DNA from: Pseudovibrio exalbescens DSM 16456
GTDB lineage: Bacteria; Pseudomonadota; Alphaproteobacteria; Rhizobiales; Stappiaceae
Length of the DNA stretch: 64,000 bases
Direction of reading: 5' to 3'
Assembly (NCBI RefSeq): GCF_000422785.1
Contig: NZ_AUGS01000016.1
Location: 1-64,000, forward strand
Positions within the stretch are counted from its first letter, which is position 1. Each line of letters opens with the position of its first letter. The notes beneath the pieces were generated by a model. That model searched no databases, had not been told where the DNA came from, and was given only the letters and a program-made list of their open reading frames with translations. This document shows positions 36,033 through 45,915 of this stretch, in pieces. Both the position numbers and the translations under genes were made by a program.

Positions 36033-37211
36033 ATGCATGTAGCTACCGCAAATACCGGCGTCTTGTTCGATAGCCGTCAACGGCGCGGCATCATTGCCGC
36101 GATTGGTGCGATCACTGCAGTAGGGCTGTCATTGTCAGCCAGTCTGCCATTGCTGGCCCTCACCTTGAGTTACAAGGGCATACCCGAGGGCATGATAGGT
36201 CTGAACACCGCGTTTGCCGGGGTAGCTGCCATCATGGCAACCCCGCTATGTGCCCCTCTGGCTCGCCGGTTCGGCACACCTCAGGCTTTGTTGGGGGCGG
36301 TCATCGTCTCCGGCCTTTCCTTGCCCCTGTTCTTTTTTGCCGAACAGTTCTGGATGTGGTTTCCACTTCGTATCCTCTTCCACGGCTCAACCTGTGTGGC
36401 TTTCGTGCTCTCTGAGTTCTGGATCAACGCGCTCGCGCCACAAGCCCGCCGCGGAATGATCATGGGCATCTACGCCACTGTCTTGTCAGCGGGTTTGGCG
36501 TCCGGGCCAATCATGTTGGCTCTGGTTGGCACGACAGGGCCAACGCCTTTCTTCCTCGCGGGCGCATTAATCCTGGTAGCCACCTTGCCGATCGCCTATG
36601 GATACAACGCTCAACCCGACATGGAGGAAAAGAGCTCTGGCGGCTTTCTCTCCTTTCTTTGGATTGCGCCCATGGCAACGCTGGCCGGGTTTGTATTTGG
36701 TGCGGTTGAATCCAGTGCCCTGTCCCTGTTACCGCTCTACGGTCTTGGCATAGGCTTCCCAGCCGCCACCGCAGCCCTGCTGGTGACGGCCATGACGGCA
36801 GGTAGCCTGTTACTCCAGATCCCGCTGGGCATGCTGGCAGATCGGCTTGATCGCCGTCTCATCCTGTTGGGATGCGCCGCCATTGGCAGCATTGGTGCTC
36901 TATTGATGGTACCCGCCTCTGAAACCGGGTACACTGTGTTTGCCCTGTTATTCGTTTGGGGCGGCATTATCACGGGGCTGTACACGATTGGCCTTACCCA
37001 TTTGGGTGCGCGCTTTTCAGGGGCAGATCTTGCATCCGCAAATGCTGCTTTCGTGCTAATGTATTCCGTGGGCTTGATCGTCGGTCCAGCCCTCAGTGGA
37101 TTCGCCATGAAGTCGTTGGACAAACACGGCCTTCCACTCCTGTTCGCAGCACTGCTGGGAGCATATCTGGTAATTTGCCTGATAAGAACAATTTGTTTGC
37201 GGCTGAGGTGA
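36033..37211 (+). CDS. Major facilitator superfamily transporter (copy 2)
   Basis: The 392-residue paralogue of the preceding MFS gene has twelve membrane helices and the same signature stretches: YKGIPEGMIGLNTAFAGVAAIMATPLCAP, FWINALAPQARRGMIMGIYATV and GMLADRLDRRLILLG. Conservation is strongest in the first half and the helix 8-10 region. The gene has its own upstream region after a strong terminator, so the two copies can be regulated separately. The substrate is unknown. Confidence 0.9.
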   Translation: MHVATANTGVLFDSRQRRGIIAAIGAITAVGLSLSASLPLLALTLSYKGIPEGMIGLNTAFAGVAAIMATPLCAPLARRFGTPQALLGAVIVSGLSLPLFFFAEQFWMWFPLRILFHGSTCVAFVLSEFWINALAPQARRGMIMGIYATVLSAGLASGPIMLALVGTTGPTPFFLAGALILVATLPIAYGYNAQPDMEEKSSGGFLSFLWIAPMATLAGFVFGAVESSALSLLPLYGLGIGFPAATAALLVTAMTAGSLLLQIPLGMLADRLDRRLILLGCAAIGSIGALLMVPASETGYTVFALLFVWGGIITGLYTIGLTHLGARFSGADLASANAAFVLMYSVGLIVGPALSGFAMKSLDKHGLPLLFAALLGAYLVICLIRTICLRLR

Positions 37212-37371
37212 CAACACATCTTGACTTTAAGCTGCTTATCAGTAGTGTGCGCGCTGAATTTCCTCAGTTTAGCTCCCGGTAGCGACTGGCGGTAAAGGCC
37301 GCTTTTCAGCGCCGAGCATCATGAAGACAATCCGGCCATGATCAGGCCGACAACCCATAGGACCCTTAGCC

Positions 37372-37539
37372 ATGGCCAAGGCAACGACAATCAAAATCAA
37401 ATTGCAGTCTACTGCTGACACGGGTTATTTCTACGTCACGAAGAAGAACTCCCGCACCATGACCGAAAAGATGACAAAGCGGAAGTACGACCCGGTTGCA
37501 AAGAAGCACGTTGAATTCAAGGAAGCCAAGATCAAGTAA
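37372..37539 (+). CDS. rpmG: 50S ribosomal protein L33
   Basis: This 55-residue basic protein is bacterial L33 of the large subunit: [18 protein letters not shown] followed by [37 protein letters not shown]. It is the cysteine-free (zinc-independent) form, as the CxxC pairs of zinc-binding L33 are absent. It is transcribed alone and followed at once by an intrinsic terminator. The upstream gap of 160 bases should hold its promoter. Confidence 0.95.
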   Translation: MAKATTIKIKLQSTADTGYFYVTKKNSRTMTEKMTKRKYDPVAKKHVEFKEAKIK

Positions 37540-37561
37540 GGATCTTCTCCTTGTTACGGTT

Positions 37562-37591
37562 AAAAAGGGCGTCCATCAGGGCGCCCTTTTT
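37562..37591 (+). terminator. Intrinsic terminator of rpmG
   Basis: A 10-base stem (AAAAAGGGCG/CGCCCTTTTT) with a 10-base loop and a T-rich 3' arm lies 22 bases after the rpmG stop. An inner alternative pairing (GGCG with CGCC) is possible. It is a convincing rho-independent terminator. Confidence 0.88.
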
Positions 37592-38214
37592 CATGCCCAA
37601 AGAAATGCATACATTGCAACCAATAGGTACATTTCACGCCCCACGACCAGGGTTTCCCCCAAACGAATTCCGCCGATCAAAAGATGGATGTATTGTGTTC
37701 TCTGGTCATGCTCGGGCAAGGAAACCGCGTAAACTATCGGTTATCGATAGAAGCAGGGAACGAACGCAAACAGCACCCGCTCATACTCATCCACACACGC
37801 ACGACGTGCGTTACACGCCTGACACCTAAAAGATTTAGTTAATGAAAAGTAAGAGGTGTGGTGGTCGGCGCGAAGCGGATGACATGAGGAGGCCACTCTG
37901 AACCCGTTTCTGCGCCGACCAACCCCACGGACCCAGGAGATGCGGCGGACCTGAGCGCTCCGTAGGGCGTTCCAAGCAAGGCGAAATCCAAGACAGTGCC
38001 GCGAAACGCGCCACATCAATGATCGTCGATTGGATAAAGCCCGCAATTCTATAGTTGCAACTTACGTTACCATCGCAACATTTACGACTTTAGTAAAGCT
38101 TTAAGGTAATTGCGCTCCTGAAAAGCGATGGGATCCCGGCTCTATGCACAACAAATATACCTAATTTTCACCGAAAGACTACGGCACCTCAGGCAGAACT
38201 CCACTCTTTTATTG
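37592..38214. other. Intergenic region with strong RNA-like structure
   Basis: This 620-base gap between the rpmG terminator and the end of pleD has no credible protein gene. The part from about 37730 to 37965 is densely structured (ACGCAC/GTGCGT palindrome, ACACCT/AGGTGT pair, a long hairpin at 37856-37928 and a further one to about 37963). The rest, 37966-38214, is AT-rich towards its right end with no feature I can name. Confidence 0.45.
37822..37965. ncRNA. Candidate structured RNA (strand unresolved)
   Basis: The core is a hairpin in which 37862-37878 pairs with 37904-37921 over 17 base pairs with one bulged base; the outer part (TGGTCGGCGC/GCGCCGACCA) is perfect. Further outward pairs extend it to 37856-37928. 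The 25-base loop reads GAGGAGGCC on the plus strand and GGCCTCCTC on the minus strand, the latter an anti-Shine-Dalgarno-like motif known from several alphaproteobacterial small RNAs. A second hairpin (ACGGA..CAGG / CCTG..TCCGT, 37927-37963) follows. I recognise no named RNA family, and no clear T-rich terminator is seen on either strand. Confidence 0.4.
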
Positions 38215-39606
38215 CTATTCAAGATGATCCTGTGGATCTATCAAGCGAACCCTCACCTGATTCCGCCCTTCATTCTTGGCGGAATACAACCCGAGATCGG
38301 CCCGTTTAAGAAGACTGCCCGTTGTTTCATCGCTCAACTGCAATGTGGACACACCGATGCTTGCGGTGATCTCCAATGCCTCATCCGTTGCTGGCACAAT
38401 GAACGGCGCTCCAGCTATTTCACTTCGAAGTCTCTCGGCAACATACTGTGCCTTGTCATGGTTGGTTTCCGGCGTCACGATCACGAACTCCTCCCCCCCA
38501 TACCGGCAAACCAGATCAAGACCACGCACGTTCCGGCGCAATCTGCGAGCAAACTCCACCAACACCGCATCGCCGATATCATGTCCGTATCGATCATTGA
38601 TCTGCTTGAAATGATCCACGTCGATCAAAAGAAGCGACAGATGTTTGCCCTCCGCAATGGCCTTGGCAATGTGAGCTGATGCGTGATGTTCAAAGTACCG
38701 GCGATTGTACAAGCCGGTGAGCGCATCCGTTGCAGCCATCTCGATCGTTTCCTGCATGGCCCGCAAAAGGCCATCACTGGTGCGCTTGTAGCGGATCTGA
38801 TTGCGGCATCGAAGAGTGAACTCGGACGGGTCGAGGGGCGTCTCCACAAAATCGTTCACGCCAATTTCCATGGCCTTGAGGATCTGCCGCCGATCATTGC
38901 GGCTTGCTACCAACAGGATCGGAATCATGCGCATGTGGTCATTGGAGCGCATCTGAGAGCATAGCCTGAGCGGATCCATCCCCTCCATCGCCCCGTTTAC
39001 GATCACCAGATCAGGATCTTCCTCCACGCATCTGTAAAGCGCACGGCCGGGCCGGGTCTCGCACTTCACCTCATAACCATCCTGCAGACCACGCTTGATA
39101 AACTCCATTGAGCCGGGATCGTTGTCGATGATGAACACACACGCCCCGCTCAATGGACCGGCCAACTCGCTCTCCGTGGCTTGCAAGGACAGATCCTGAC
39201 CAGTGCGCGCGCGCATCCGCAACTCGTCCATGGTCCGTTTCATGCGGATCAGATTTCGCACGCGAACGACAAGTTCGATGTCGTCGACCGGTTTGGAGAT
39301 GAAATCATCTGCGCCCGCTTCCAGCCCCCGAACGCGGTCACTTTGGTGTTGCAGGGCCGTGATCAGAACGACGGGCACTTGGGACGTGCGGGGCGACGCC
39401 TTGATGCGCCTGCACACCTCAAAGCCATCGATATCCGGCATCAAGACATCCAGCAGCACTACGTCAAAGGCACTGGTTTCCATGGCACGCAAGGCTTCCG
39501 TGCCATTGGCAGCAGTCGTCACTTCGAAATAATCAGCCGCAAGGCGTGCAGCCAGAAGACGGAGATTGGCCTCGATGTCGTCAACAACCAGCACCCGTCC
39601 CGTCAT
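38215..39606 (-). CDS. pleD: Response regulator diguanylate cyclase PleD
   Basis: PleD (463 residues) makes cyclic di-GMP and controls polar development and the motile-to-sessile switch in alphaproteobacteria. Domains are REC1 (phosphoacceptor D53 in LLDVLMPDIDG), a degenerate REC2 adaptor (VIVNGAM, with Asn at the acceptor position) and a GGDEF domain with active site YGGEEF. An intact allosteric inhibition site RGLD lies five residues before the GGEEF motif. It lies 17 bases downstream of divK on the same strand, the classical divK-pleD operon. Confidence 0.96.
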   Translation of the reverse strand: MTGRVLVVDDIEANLRLLAARLAADYFEVTTAANGTEALRAMETSAFDVVLLDVLMPDIDGFEVCRRIKASPRTSQVPVVLITALQHQSDRVRGLEAGADDFISKPVDDIELVVRVRNLIRMKRTMDELRMRARTGQDLSLQATESELAGPLSGACVFIIDNDPGSMEFIKRGLQDGYEVKCETRPGRALYRCVEEDPDLVIVNGAMEGMDPLRLCSQMRSNDHMRMIPILLVASRNDRRQILKAMEIGVNDFVETPLDPSEFTLRCRNQIRYKRTSDGLLRAMQETIEMAATDALTGLYNRRYFEHHASAHIAKAIAEGKHLSLLLIDVDHFKQINDRYGHDIGDAVLVEFARRLRRNVRGLDLVCRYGGEEFVIVTPETNHDKAQYVAERLRSEIAGAPFIVPATDEALEITASIGVSTLQLSDETTGSLLKRADLGLYSAKNEGRNQVRVRLIDPQDHLE

Positions 39607-39623
39607 CTGCTCTCCTTAAAGGT

Positions 39624-40004
39624 TCAGGCAGCCTCCCCAAGGAAAGAGCGTACTGTTTCCAGAAAACTGCCAACCGAAATGGGTTTCGAGATATACGCTT
39701 CACATCCACCCTGCCGAATGCGTTCCTCATCGCCTTTCATGGCAAATGCAGTGACCGCAATTACCGGGATGGACTTGAGCGCATCATCCTCCTTGATCCA
39801 CTTGGTCACCTCCAGTCCGGAAACTTCGGGGAGCTGGATATCCATCAGGATCAGGTCCGGGACGTGTTCGCGGGCGAGTTCCAGAGCTTCCATGCCGTTG
39901 CGTGACCGTAAGGTAGAATAGCCGTGCGCCTCTAAGAGATCATTAAAGAGCTTCATGTTGAGCTCATTGTCTTCAACAATCAGCACTGTCTTCTGCATTT
40001 CCAT
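39624..40004 (-). CDS. divK: Single-domain response regulator DivK
   Basis: DivK (126 residues) is a stand-alone receiver domain that signals through PleC/DivJ-type kinases to CtrA in the alphaproteobacterial cell cycle. The sequence starts [25 protein letters not shown] and contains the acceptor [13 protein letters not shown], the switch threonine in [14 protein letters not shown] and the K in ISKPI. Two starts are close (40004 and 39998); neither ribosome binding site is decisive. It is divergent from DUF3572. Confidence 0.95.
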   Translation of the reverse strand: MEMQKTVLIVEDNELNMKLFNDLLEAHGYSTLRSRNGMEALELAREHVPDLILMDIQLPEVSGLEVTKWIKEDDALKSIPVIAVTAFAMKGDEERIRQGGCEAYISKPISVGSFLETVRSFLGEAA

Positions 40005-40143
40005 CCGAGTCCCGCAGGTTTTTGAATGATCGATGCTCATAACCGAATGATCATTCAAATGAAATGATAGCGTCGCTCTGCATCTCGCACTAGGGTTTTG
40101 ACAATAAGTTAAGGAAGATTCGTTTCGGAAAGGCAAACAGACA

Positions 40144-40449
40144 ATGATGGGTCAAAAATCCGGGGGAATGTCCCCAGAAGCCGCCGAAGAATTGGCCACC
40201 AGTGCATTGGCCTACCTAGCGCAGAATCCTGAAGACCTGGGACGCTTCCTGTCGCTGGCGGGTATTGGCCCCTCAGAAATCCGCAGTGCAGCCGAAGAAC
40301 CGGGTTTTCTCGCGGGCGTGCTGGAGTTTTACATGCAGCACGAACACCTGCTGCTGGCCTTTACGGAGACGCAGGGAATCCGGCCTACGATGATTGCCGC
40401 AGCTCACCTCAAGCTTTCCGGGGGTACGGACTACTTTGCCACACCCTGA
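40144..40449 (+). CDS. DUF3572 family protein
   Basis: The 101-residue soluble helical protein carries the DUF3572 pattern [33 protein letters not shown] and [22 protein letters not shown]. The family is restricted largely to alphaproteobacteria and typically neighbours divK-pleD and dinB, as here. Its function is unknown. The start of the downstream HAD gene overlaps its end. Confidence 0.88.
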   Translation: MMGQKSGGMSPEAAEELATSALAYLAQNPEDLGRFLSLAGIGPSEIRSAAEEPGFLAGVLEFYMQHEHLLLAFTETQGIRPTMIAAAHLKLSGGTDYFATP

Positions 40450-41110
40450 TCCCGTTTCCCCACAGGCTTACTGGCAGATTGGCCAGCTCCCGCGCTCTGC
40501 CAAACCTCTTCTCATCTGCGATGTGGATGAGGTCCTTTTGCATTTCATGCGCCATCTGCGCGAATTTGGGGCCGAACGCGGCATTGGGCTTCACAAGCCG
40601 ATATATAAACTGCACGACAATCTGGTGGAGTTGCAAACCGGACGAATGCTGAGCAGGCAGGAATGCTCACATTTCATCCAGGCCTGTTTTGACACCATCG
40701 TTAGCCACCAGGATGCAGTCGATCACGCCGCCGAACAGTTGGCTGCGCTATCAGCCCATGTTGATATCGTCATTTTGACCAACCTGCCCGGTGATCACAA
40801 TCGCCATGCTCGCGAACAAACTCTGCGAAGCCATGCTCTGCCCTACCCGGTCATCACCAACACGGGTCCGAAAGGGGGAGCAGTCGCCGAGTTGGCCAAG
40901 ACCCGCCGGCAAGCACCAATAGTTTTTGTGGATGACAGCCCGCTCCACCTGATCTCAGCCCAAAAAGCGGCACCGCAAGTGACAGGCCTCCACTTCATTG
41001 CTGATCCTGAACTGTATCAGCATGCACCCGACGTGGACGGCGTATGCCTCAAGTCCAACTGTTGGGTGGAAACCGGGCAGCAGCTCAAGGAAATATTTGG
41101 CGCGGCCTGA
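40436..41110 (+). CDS. HAD superfamily hydrolase-like protein
   Basis: The protein (224 residues from a TTG start) shows HAD motifs: [11 protein letters not shown] (motif I with DxDxV), VILTNLPGD (motif II threonine) and [14 protein letters not shown] (motif IV aspartates). It is probably a phosphatase with an unknown substrate. No ATG is available at the N-terminus; the TTG at 40436 overlaps the DUF3572 end by 14 bases, and a further in-frame TTG lies at 40394. The gene is followed by dinB after 13 bases, making a three-gene operon. Confidence 0.8.
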   Translation: MPHPDPVSPQAYWQIGQLPRSAKPLLICDVDEVLLHFMRHLREFGAERGIGLHKPIYKLHDNLVELQTGRMLSRQECSHFIQACFDTIVSHQDAVDHAAEQLAALSAHVDIVILTNLPGDHNRHAREQTLRSHALPYPVITNTGPKGGAVAELAKTRRQAPIVFVDDSPLHLISAQKAAPQVTGLHFIADPELYQHAPDVDGVCLKSNCWVETGQQLKEIFGAA

Positions 41111-41123
41111 CCGTTGGGACATA

Positions 41124-42455
41124 ATGGGAACAAAGACAAGACCGGATCCCATGCAACACTCTAGTGCTACCGCCAACTCCCGTGCCATCTGCCGCGATTG
41201 CAGCCATCGCTTTACACCCAACCGGGACCGCTGCCCCAAATGCGGCAGCCCCCGCTTGCTCAGCCATCCCGAGTTGGATCAGCTTTCCATCGCTCACATA
41301 GATTGTGATGCGTTTTATGCCTCAATCGAAAAACGAGACAATCCTGACCTTGTCGACAAACCGGTCATTGTCGGCGGTGGACGCCGCGGCGTTGTTGCAA
41401 CCTGTTGCTACATCGCACGGATGTATGGCGTAAGATCAGCCATGCCCATGTTCAAGGCACTCGACGCCTGCCCGGACGCAGTTGTCATTCGCCCTCGCAT
41501 GGATGTTTATGCAACAGTCGGACGCCAGATCCGCACAGAGATGGAGCACCTGACACCGCTGGTCGAGCCCCTGTCCATCGATGAAGCCTTTCTCGACCTT
41601 TCCGGCACTGAAAAGCTTCACCGGGCAACACCGGTCGAACAGCTGGTGCGGTTCGTAAGGGACGTGGAAGCCAAGGTCGGTGTCACCATGTCGGTTGGTC
41701 TGGCAGCCAACAAGTTCCTCGCCAAGATTGCCTCTGATCTGGACAAGCCGCGCGGCTTCTCCGTGATCGGAGCAGCGGAGGCAAAAACGTTTCTGGAAGA
41801 CAAACCCACCGGCATCATCTGGGGTGTTGGCAAGGTATTACAGAAAAAACTTGCAGCTGATGGCATTACGACGGTGGGACAGTTGCAGCGCAAAGACCCA
41901 ACCGACTTGGCGAAGGCCTATGGTGTAATGGGCCTTCGGCTGGCCAAGCTGTGCCAGGGAGAGGACGAGCGAACAGTCTCCAGTGAGCGCGAGACAAAAA
42001 GCATTTCCAATGAAACGACCTTCAGCATCGACATTTCAGACCCTCAAGAACTGGCGGATATCCTTTGGGAGCTAAGCGAAAAAGTGTCCTTTCGAGCCAA
42101 AGTCGCTGGCTTTGCGGGACATACCGTAACGTTGAAACTGAAGTCTCATGATTTCAAAAGCATAACCCGTTCTCGCCACCTACAGGACCCCACACAACTA
42201 GCGGATCGGATTTTCCGAACGGCTCATACGCTTTTACAACCTGAAGCGGACAGCAAACGTCGCTACCGGTTGATCGGTGTCGGCATCGCCCAACTCTGCT
42301 CTCCAGATCTGGCGGATCCTGAGGACCTCGTGGATGCAGACGCGGGAAAACGCGCCAAGGCGGAGAAGGCCATGGACGCCCTGCGTTCCAAATTCGGCCA
42401 GAAGAGTGTGGCGCTCGGTCGAGGCCTGACGCAAGGCCGCACAACAAAACCATGA
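41124..42455 (+). CDS. dinB: DNA polymerase IV with N-terminal zinc ribbon
   Basis: DinB (443 residues) is a Y-family translesion polymerase. An N-terminal zinc ribbon ([19 protein letters not shown]) precedes the catalytic core, which starts [17 protein letters not shown] and contains [18 protein letters not shown] and the [10 protein letters not shown] active site. The little-finger domain is complete. The zinc ribbon is an alphaproteobacterial variant of the enzyme. The ATG at 41124 follows the HAD gene; 41151 is an alternative. No clear LexA box is seen immediately upstream, because the promoter lies before DUF3572. Confidence 0.95.
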   Translation: MGTKTRPDPMQHSSATANSRAICRDCSHRFTPNRDRCPKCGSPRLLSHPELDQLSIAHIDCDAFYASIEKRDNPDLVDKPVIVGGGRRGVVATCCYIARMYGVRSAMPMFKALDACPDAVVIRPRMDVYATVGRQIRTEMEHLTPLVEPLSIDEAFLDLSGTEKLHRATPVEQLVRFVRDVEAKVGVTMSVGLAANKFLAKIASDLDKPRGFSVIGAAEAKTFLEDKPTGIIWGVGKVLQKKLAADGITTVGQLQRKDPTDLAKAYGVMGLRLAKLCQGEDERTVSSERETKSISNETTFSIDISDPQELADILWELSEKVSFRAKVAGFAGHTVTLKLKSHDFKSITRSRHLQDPTQLADRIFRTAHTLLQPEADSKRRYRLIGVGIAQLCSPDLADPEDLVDADAGKRAKAEKAMDALRSKFGQKSVALGRGLTQGRTTKP

Positions 42456-42562
42456 ATGCAATAAAAAGCTCCGTACTCGCCTGAACCACCATTCGATTCA
42501 CGAGAAACAATCACGGAGGCCGAGCGAGACCCAACGCGGTCAAGAGGTGTAAGAAACTGACT

Positions 42563-43402
42563 CTATTGGCACTTTTCTTCTGGCAACAACTCCAGATCAA
42601 CCAGATCACCAGCAACGCTGAAACTGCCGTAATCCAGAAAAAGCTCATAAGTGATGCCTTTGGCATCCAGCAGATAACTCATCTCATAGTCGGGCATGTG
42701 CTCGCCGCTGGCACCATCAAGATGCATATCAAAATAGGCAGAGGATACCTGCCAAAGACGGGCGGGCTTGCGGATCGATTCATGGGAAACGGTTTGGACA
42801 ATGTGCCGAAACGGAGTCATCACGGTGCTGGTCTGGAACACGGTGGTCCCATCTTCACTTCCATCGTAAACATACGCTGAAAGGAAGCGCTCTCCTGCCC
42901 GGGCCGCATCAATCAGGGCGGACAGGTGCTCAGTCGGAAAGTGGATTGCCCCCTCCAGTTCCATCTCCATCTGCTCCGGAGCCTTAAGGGTAACCTGAGT
43001 GCTGTGTGCACTCTGACTTGCCGCCCCTCTTACTTCTTCAACTAGGTGAGCATTGATGAAGGTTTTGGAAGAAAATCTCAAACTGCCCTGACTGGCGGGC
43101 TCGAAAGTAGAGATTTGCAGGTCGGTGACCTGACCATCGCCATCACCAGAAACCATTTCCAGAAGAAACCGAACCGTTGTGCCGTATCCCAAGCAGGCAT
43201 TACCAGTCATCTCATAGACCATGCGCCCGCGCACATCTGAAATCTCTGAACTCTCATTCACGTTTGCAAGCCGGAGATCATATACAGCCCGATGAGGCTG
43301 CAAATCCGCAGCGTTCGCAGTTGGCGTCAAACCGCAAACCCCAGCGATAAGGCCAATGGCACAAGCCAAGCCTGAATTCTTGAACAACGCGCCGCACTGC
43401 AT
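42563..43402 (-). CDS. eipB: Cell envelope integrity protein EipB
   Basis: The 279-residue secreted protein has a signal peptide (ending TANA-A) and the DUF1849/EipB fold signature: PHRAVYDLRLANVN, DVRGRMVYEMTGNACLGYG, HFPTEHLSALIDAARAGE, SAYVYDG and MPDYEMSYLLDAKGITYELFLDYG. The two cysteines expected to form the conserved disulfide are at C70 and C278. In Brucella EipB is a periplasmic beta-spiral protein that protects envelope integrity. It has an AAGGAG ribosome binding site and is transcribed alone, divergent from the glycerophosphodiesterase gene. Confidence 0.9.
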   Translation of the reverse strand: MQCGALFKNSGLACAIGLIAGVCGLTPTANAADLQPHRAVYDLRLANVNESSEISDVRGRMVYEMTGNACLGYGTTVRFLLEMVSGDGDGQVTDLQISTFEPASQGSLRFSSKTFINAHLVEEVRGAASQSAHSTQVTLKAPEQMEMELEGAIHFPTEHLSALIDAARAGERFLSAYVYDGSEDGTTVFQTSTVMTPFRHIVQTVSHESIRKPARLWQVSSAYFDMHLDGASGEHMPDYEMSYLLDAKGITYELFLDYGSFSVAGDLVDLELLPEEKCQ

Positions 43403-43695
43403 GGAAACTCCTTGAGGATGCGAAACCGGTTCTCTTTCAGCACAATACCGCTGACCGCCGGATGTGACGTTACGTCATAGACTGCATGATGAGGGAGAGA
43501 ATGCAAGGCCAATCTCATTCACCAATATGCTCGCCGCCCGTAAAATGAGCTGTGGTTTATACGTATCTTTCGATTTCTCTGACTTGTTGCCCACTCGATT
43601 CTTGATCACTGTTCACGGCGCACTCCCCGGTCGTGAAGCGTTGTCAGCCAAAGTGCGAGCGCGGCGCATTTTGGGTGAGTTGTAATCATGGCGTC

Positions 43696-44541
43696 ATGCA
43701 AGCGAGCCAAACAGAGCTCTTAAACTCTGCCGGCCCACAGCCGGTTCTTCCTCAAATTCGGACCCAACACCCCATGCGTGACCTTTCTTCCCTGTTTGAA
43801 CGTCCTATCGCTCATCGCGGTCTGCACCATGCAAACAAAGGCGTGATCGAAAACACTCCCAGCGCCATCCAGCAAGCCGTGGAGGGGCGATTTGCGATTG
43901 AGGTGGATCTGCAACAGACCCTGGATGATCAGGCTCTCGTCTTCCATGATGACAACCTCGATCGTCTGTCACACGGCACTGGCGCTGTGCGCGCACAGAC
44001 CATGCAACAACTCAAGACCATTCAAATGCGCGATACGGCGGACCCGATGTGGGCGTTGCCGGACCTACTGGATCTGGTAGATGGGAAAGTGCCACTGATC
44101 ATCGAGTTGAAATCGCTGTTTCAAGACGGTGCTCAGAAAGAGTTCATCGCAGGTGTGTGCACCTCATTGCGAGACTACAAGGGCCCAGTTGCGTTGAAAT
44201 CGTTTGATCCCAACATGGTTCACGCATTAAAGGATCTGGCGCCCGACATTCCTCGTGGCGCCGTGTCATGCACTCACCTTGGCAACCCTGAACGCCATCA
44301 CTACTCCCGTTTTCAGATGCTGTTGATGCGTTTCATGCTTCACATGGTGAGCGCACAACCCGATTTCATCTCCTACAGTATCCGGGATCTTCCAGCACTT
44401 GGCCCCACCCTGTTCAAGAAACTGAAGGGCACCCCCATCATGGCATGGACAGTCCGAACCCCCGAGGAGCGTGAAAAGGCAGCCCGCCTCGCCGATCAGA
44501 TGATATTCGAGGGTTTCAACCCGGACGCAGTGCAGGACTAG
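43696..44541 (+). CDS. Glycerophosphodiester phosphodiesterase family protein
   Basis: The enzyme has the GDPD TIM-barrel signature: PIAHRGLHHANKGVIENT, FAIEVDLQQTLDDQALVFHDDNLDRLSHGTG and LIIELKS. These provide the catalytic HR, ED and H residues. It should hydrolyse glycerophosphodiesters to glycerol-3-phosphate and an alcohol. It has no signal peptide, so it is cytoplasmic. The start is uncertain: 43696 gives 281 residues, while 43774 gives 255, closer to the common family length, but neither has a good ribosome binding site. Confidence 0.88.
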   Translation: MQASQTELLNSAGPQPVLPQIRTQHPMRDLSSLFERPIAHRGLHHANKGVIENTPSAIQQAVEGRFAIEVDLQQTLDDQALVFHDDNLDRLSHGTGAVRAQTMQQLKTIQMRDTADPMWALPDLLDLVDGKVPLIIELKSLFQDGAQKEFIAGVCTSLRDYKGPVALKSFDPNMVHALKDLAPDIPRGAVSCTHLGNPERHHYSRFQMLLMRFMLHMVSAQPDFISYSIRDLPALGPTLFKKLKGTPIMAWTVRTPEEREKAARLADQMIFEGFNPDAVQD

Positions 44542-44652
44542 GTGTTAGACCAATGCCTCTTTGACGCTGCCAGATGAAACACTAGCTTAGCAACTGACAC
44601 GCAATCCCGGTGATCAAGGCTTAAACTACGTGTCCAAGAGGAGGTGCACCCC

Positions 44653-45855
44653 ATGGCTGATGACAGCATACCAACGCTACGCGTGATTTCATCACTGAAA
44701 GACATCGACCGCGGCCAATGGGATGCTGTAGCCAATCCAAGGGCAGATAAGACAGCCACAAACCTTGAATCAAATCTTGAAGTACCACCATATAACCCAT
44801 TCGTATCCTGGGACTTTTTACAGGCGCTCGAGGAAAGTGCCTGTGTGAACCGGCACACCGGCTGGCTGCCTCAACACCTCGTTCTGGAAAACGAAGAAAG
44901 ATTGATGGCGGCGGTTCCAACTTATCTCAAGAGCCACAGTCAGGGTGAATATGTGTTCGACTACGCTTGGGCGGATGCAATCCACCGCGCAGGTGGACGG
45001 TACTACCCCAAGCTCCAGTGCAGCATCCCGTTCACACCGGTTACCGGCCGGCGCTTGTTGCTTTCTCCCCATGTGGATCCTGAGGCTGCCACTGAAGCAC
45101 TGGTGTCCGGCCTTGTTCACGTTGCTGAACGTTACGACGCTTCTTCGGTCCACCTGACTTTCCTGCAAAAGCCGGAATGGGATCGCCTCGGCAACATGGA
45201 CTTTCTGCAGCGCACTGACCAACAATTCCACTGGAAGAACGCAGGGTACGGGACCTTCGAGGAGTTCCTGAACACACTTGCCTCACGCAAGCGCAAAACC
45301 GTTCGCAAGGAACGTAAACAGGCCTTGGAAAACGATATCCAGATCGAATGGATCACCGGCTCGGATTTGAAAGAACACCACTGGGACGCCTTCTATGACT
45401 TTTATATGGACACGGGGTCACGCAAGTGGGGGCGCCCTTACCTGAACCGTGACTTCTTCTCGCTTTTGGGTGAGCGAATGGCTCAGGATGTGCTGCTCGT
45501 AATGGCCAGGCGAAACGGGCGCTACATCGCAGGTGCGCTGAACCTTATCGGCTCCCACAGTCTTTATGGTCGCAACTGGGGGTGCATTGAGCACCACCCC
45601 TGCCTGCACTTTGAAGTCTGTTACTATCAAGCGATCGATTTTGCGATAGCCAATGGACTTGAGTGTGTGGAGGCCGGAGCACAAGGCGCCCACAAGTTGG
45701 CACGGGGGTACTTGCCCACCACCACCTACTCGGCCCACTGGATCGCACACCCTTCCTTAAGAAATGCAGTAGCACACTATCTAGAGCACGAACGAGTCGC
45801 AGTGGAAGAGGACCAAGCCTATCTGAGAGAGCATGCTCCATTCAAAAAGGGCTAG
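44653..45855 (+). CDS. FemAB/GNAT-like acyltransferase (DUF482 family)
   Basis: The 400-residue protein has the DUF482 pattern: PYNPFVSWDFLQALEESACVNRHTGW, YVFDYAWADAIHRAGGRYYPKLQCSIPFTPVTGRRLL, FLNTLASRKRKTVRKERKQAL and a C-terminal AQGAHKLARGYLPTTTYSAHWI. It is a FemAB-type GNAT protein predicted to move acyl or aminoacyl groups to peptidoglycan-like or other acceptors; the substrate is not known. A near-ideal AAGAGGAGG lies 8 bases before the ATG, deciding the start over an overlapping GTG. Confidence 0.88.
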   Translation: MADDSIPTLRVISSLKDIDRGQWDAVANPRADKTATNLESNLEVPPYNPFVSWDFLQALEESACVNRHTGWLPQHLVLENEERLMAAVPTYLKSHSQGEYVFDYAWADAIHRAGGRYYPKLQCSIPFTPVTGRRLLLSPHVDPEAATEALVSGLVHVAERYDASSVHLTFLQKPEWDRLGNMDFLQRTDQQFHWKNAGYGTFEEFLNTLASRKRKTVRKERKQALENDIQIEWITGSDLKEHHWDAFYDFYMDTGSRKWGRPYLNRDFFSLLGERMAQDVLLVMARRNGRYIAGALNLIGSHSLYGRNWGCIEHHPCLHFEVCYYQAIDFAIANGLECVEAGAQGAHKLARGYLPTTTYSAHWIAHPSLRNAVAHYLEHERVAVEEDQAYLREHAPFKKG

Positions 45856-45915
45856 GCATTTTTCACATTAAGAAACGTGACTAAGAGTTTGATCCGACTC
45901 CTAGATTTCAGGAAG

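Noticed and set aside
37856-37965. Assignment of the structured region to SRP RNA, tmRNA, RNase P RNA or 6S RNA
   Set aside because: The hallmark sequences of the SRP GNRA/asymmetric loop, the tmRNA T-arm and CCA end, and the RNase P GAGGAAAGUC core were sought and not found; a 6S architecture could not be established by eye.
37741-38046. Minus-strand 101-codon frame across the structured region
   Set aside because: It has basic, tryptophan- and arginine-rich composition typical of spurious frames and would run through the long hairpin; a non-coding role fits better.
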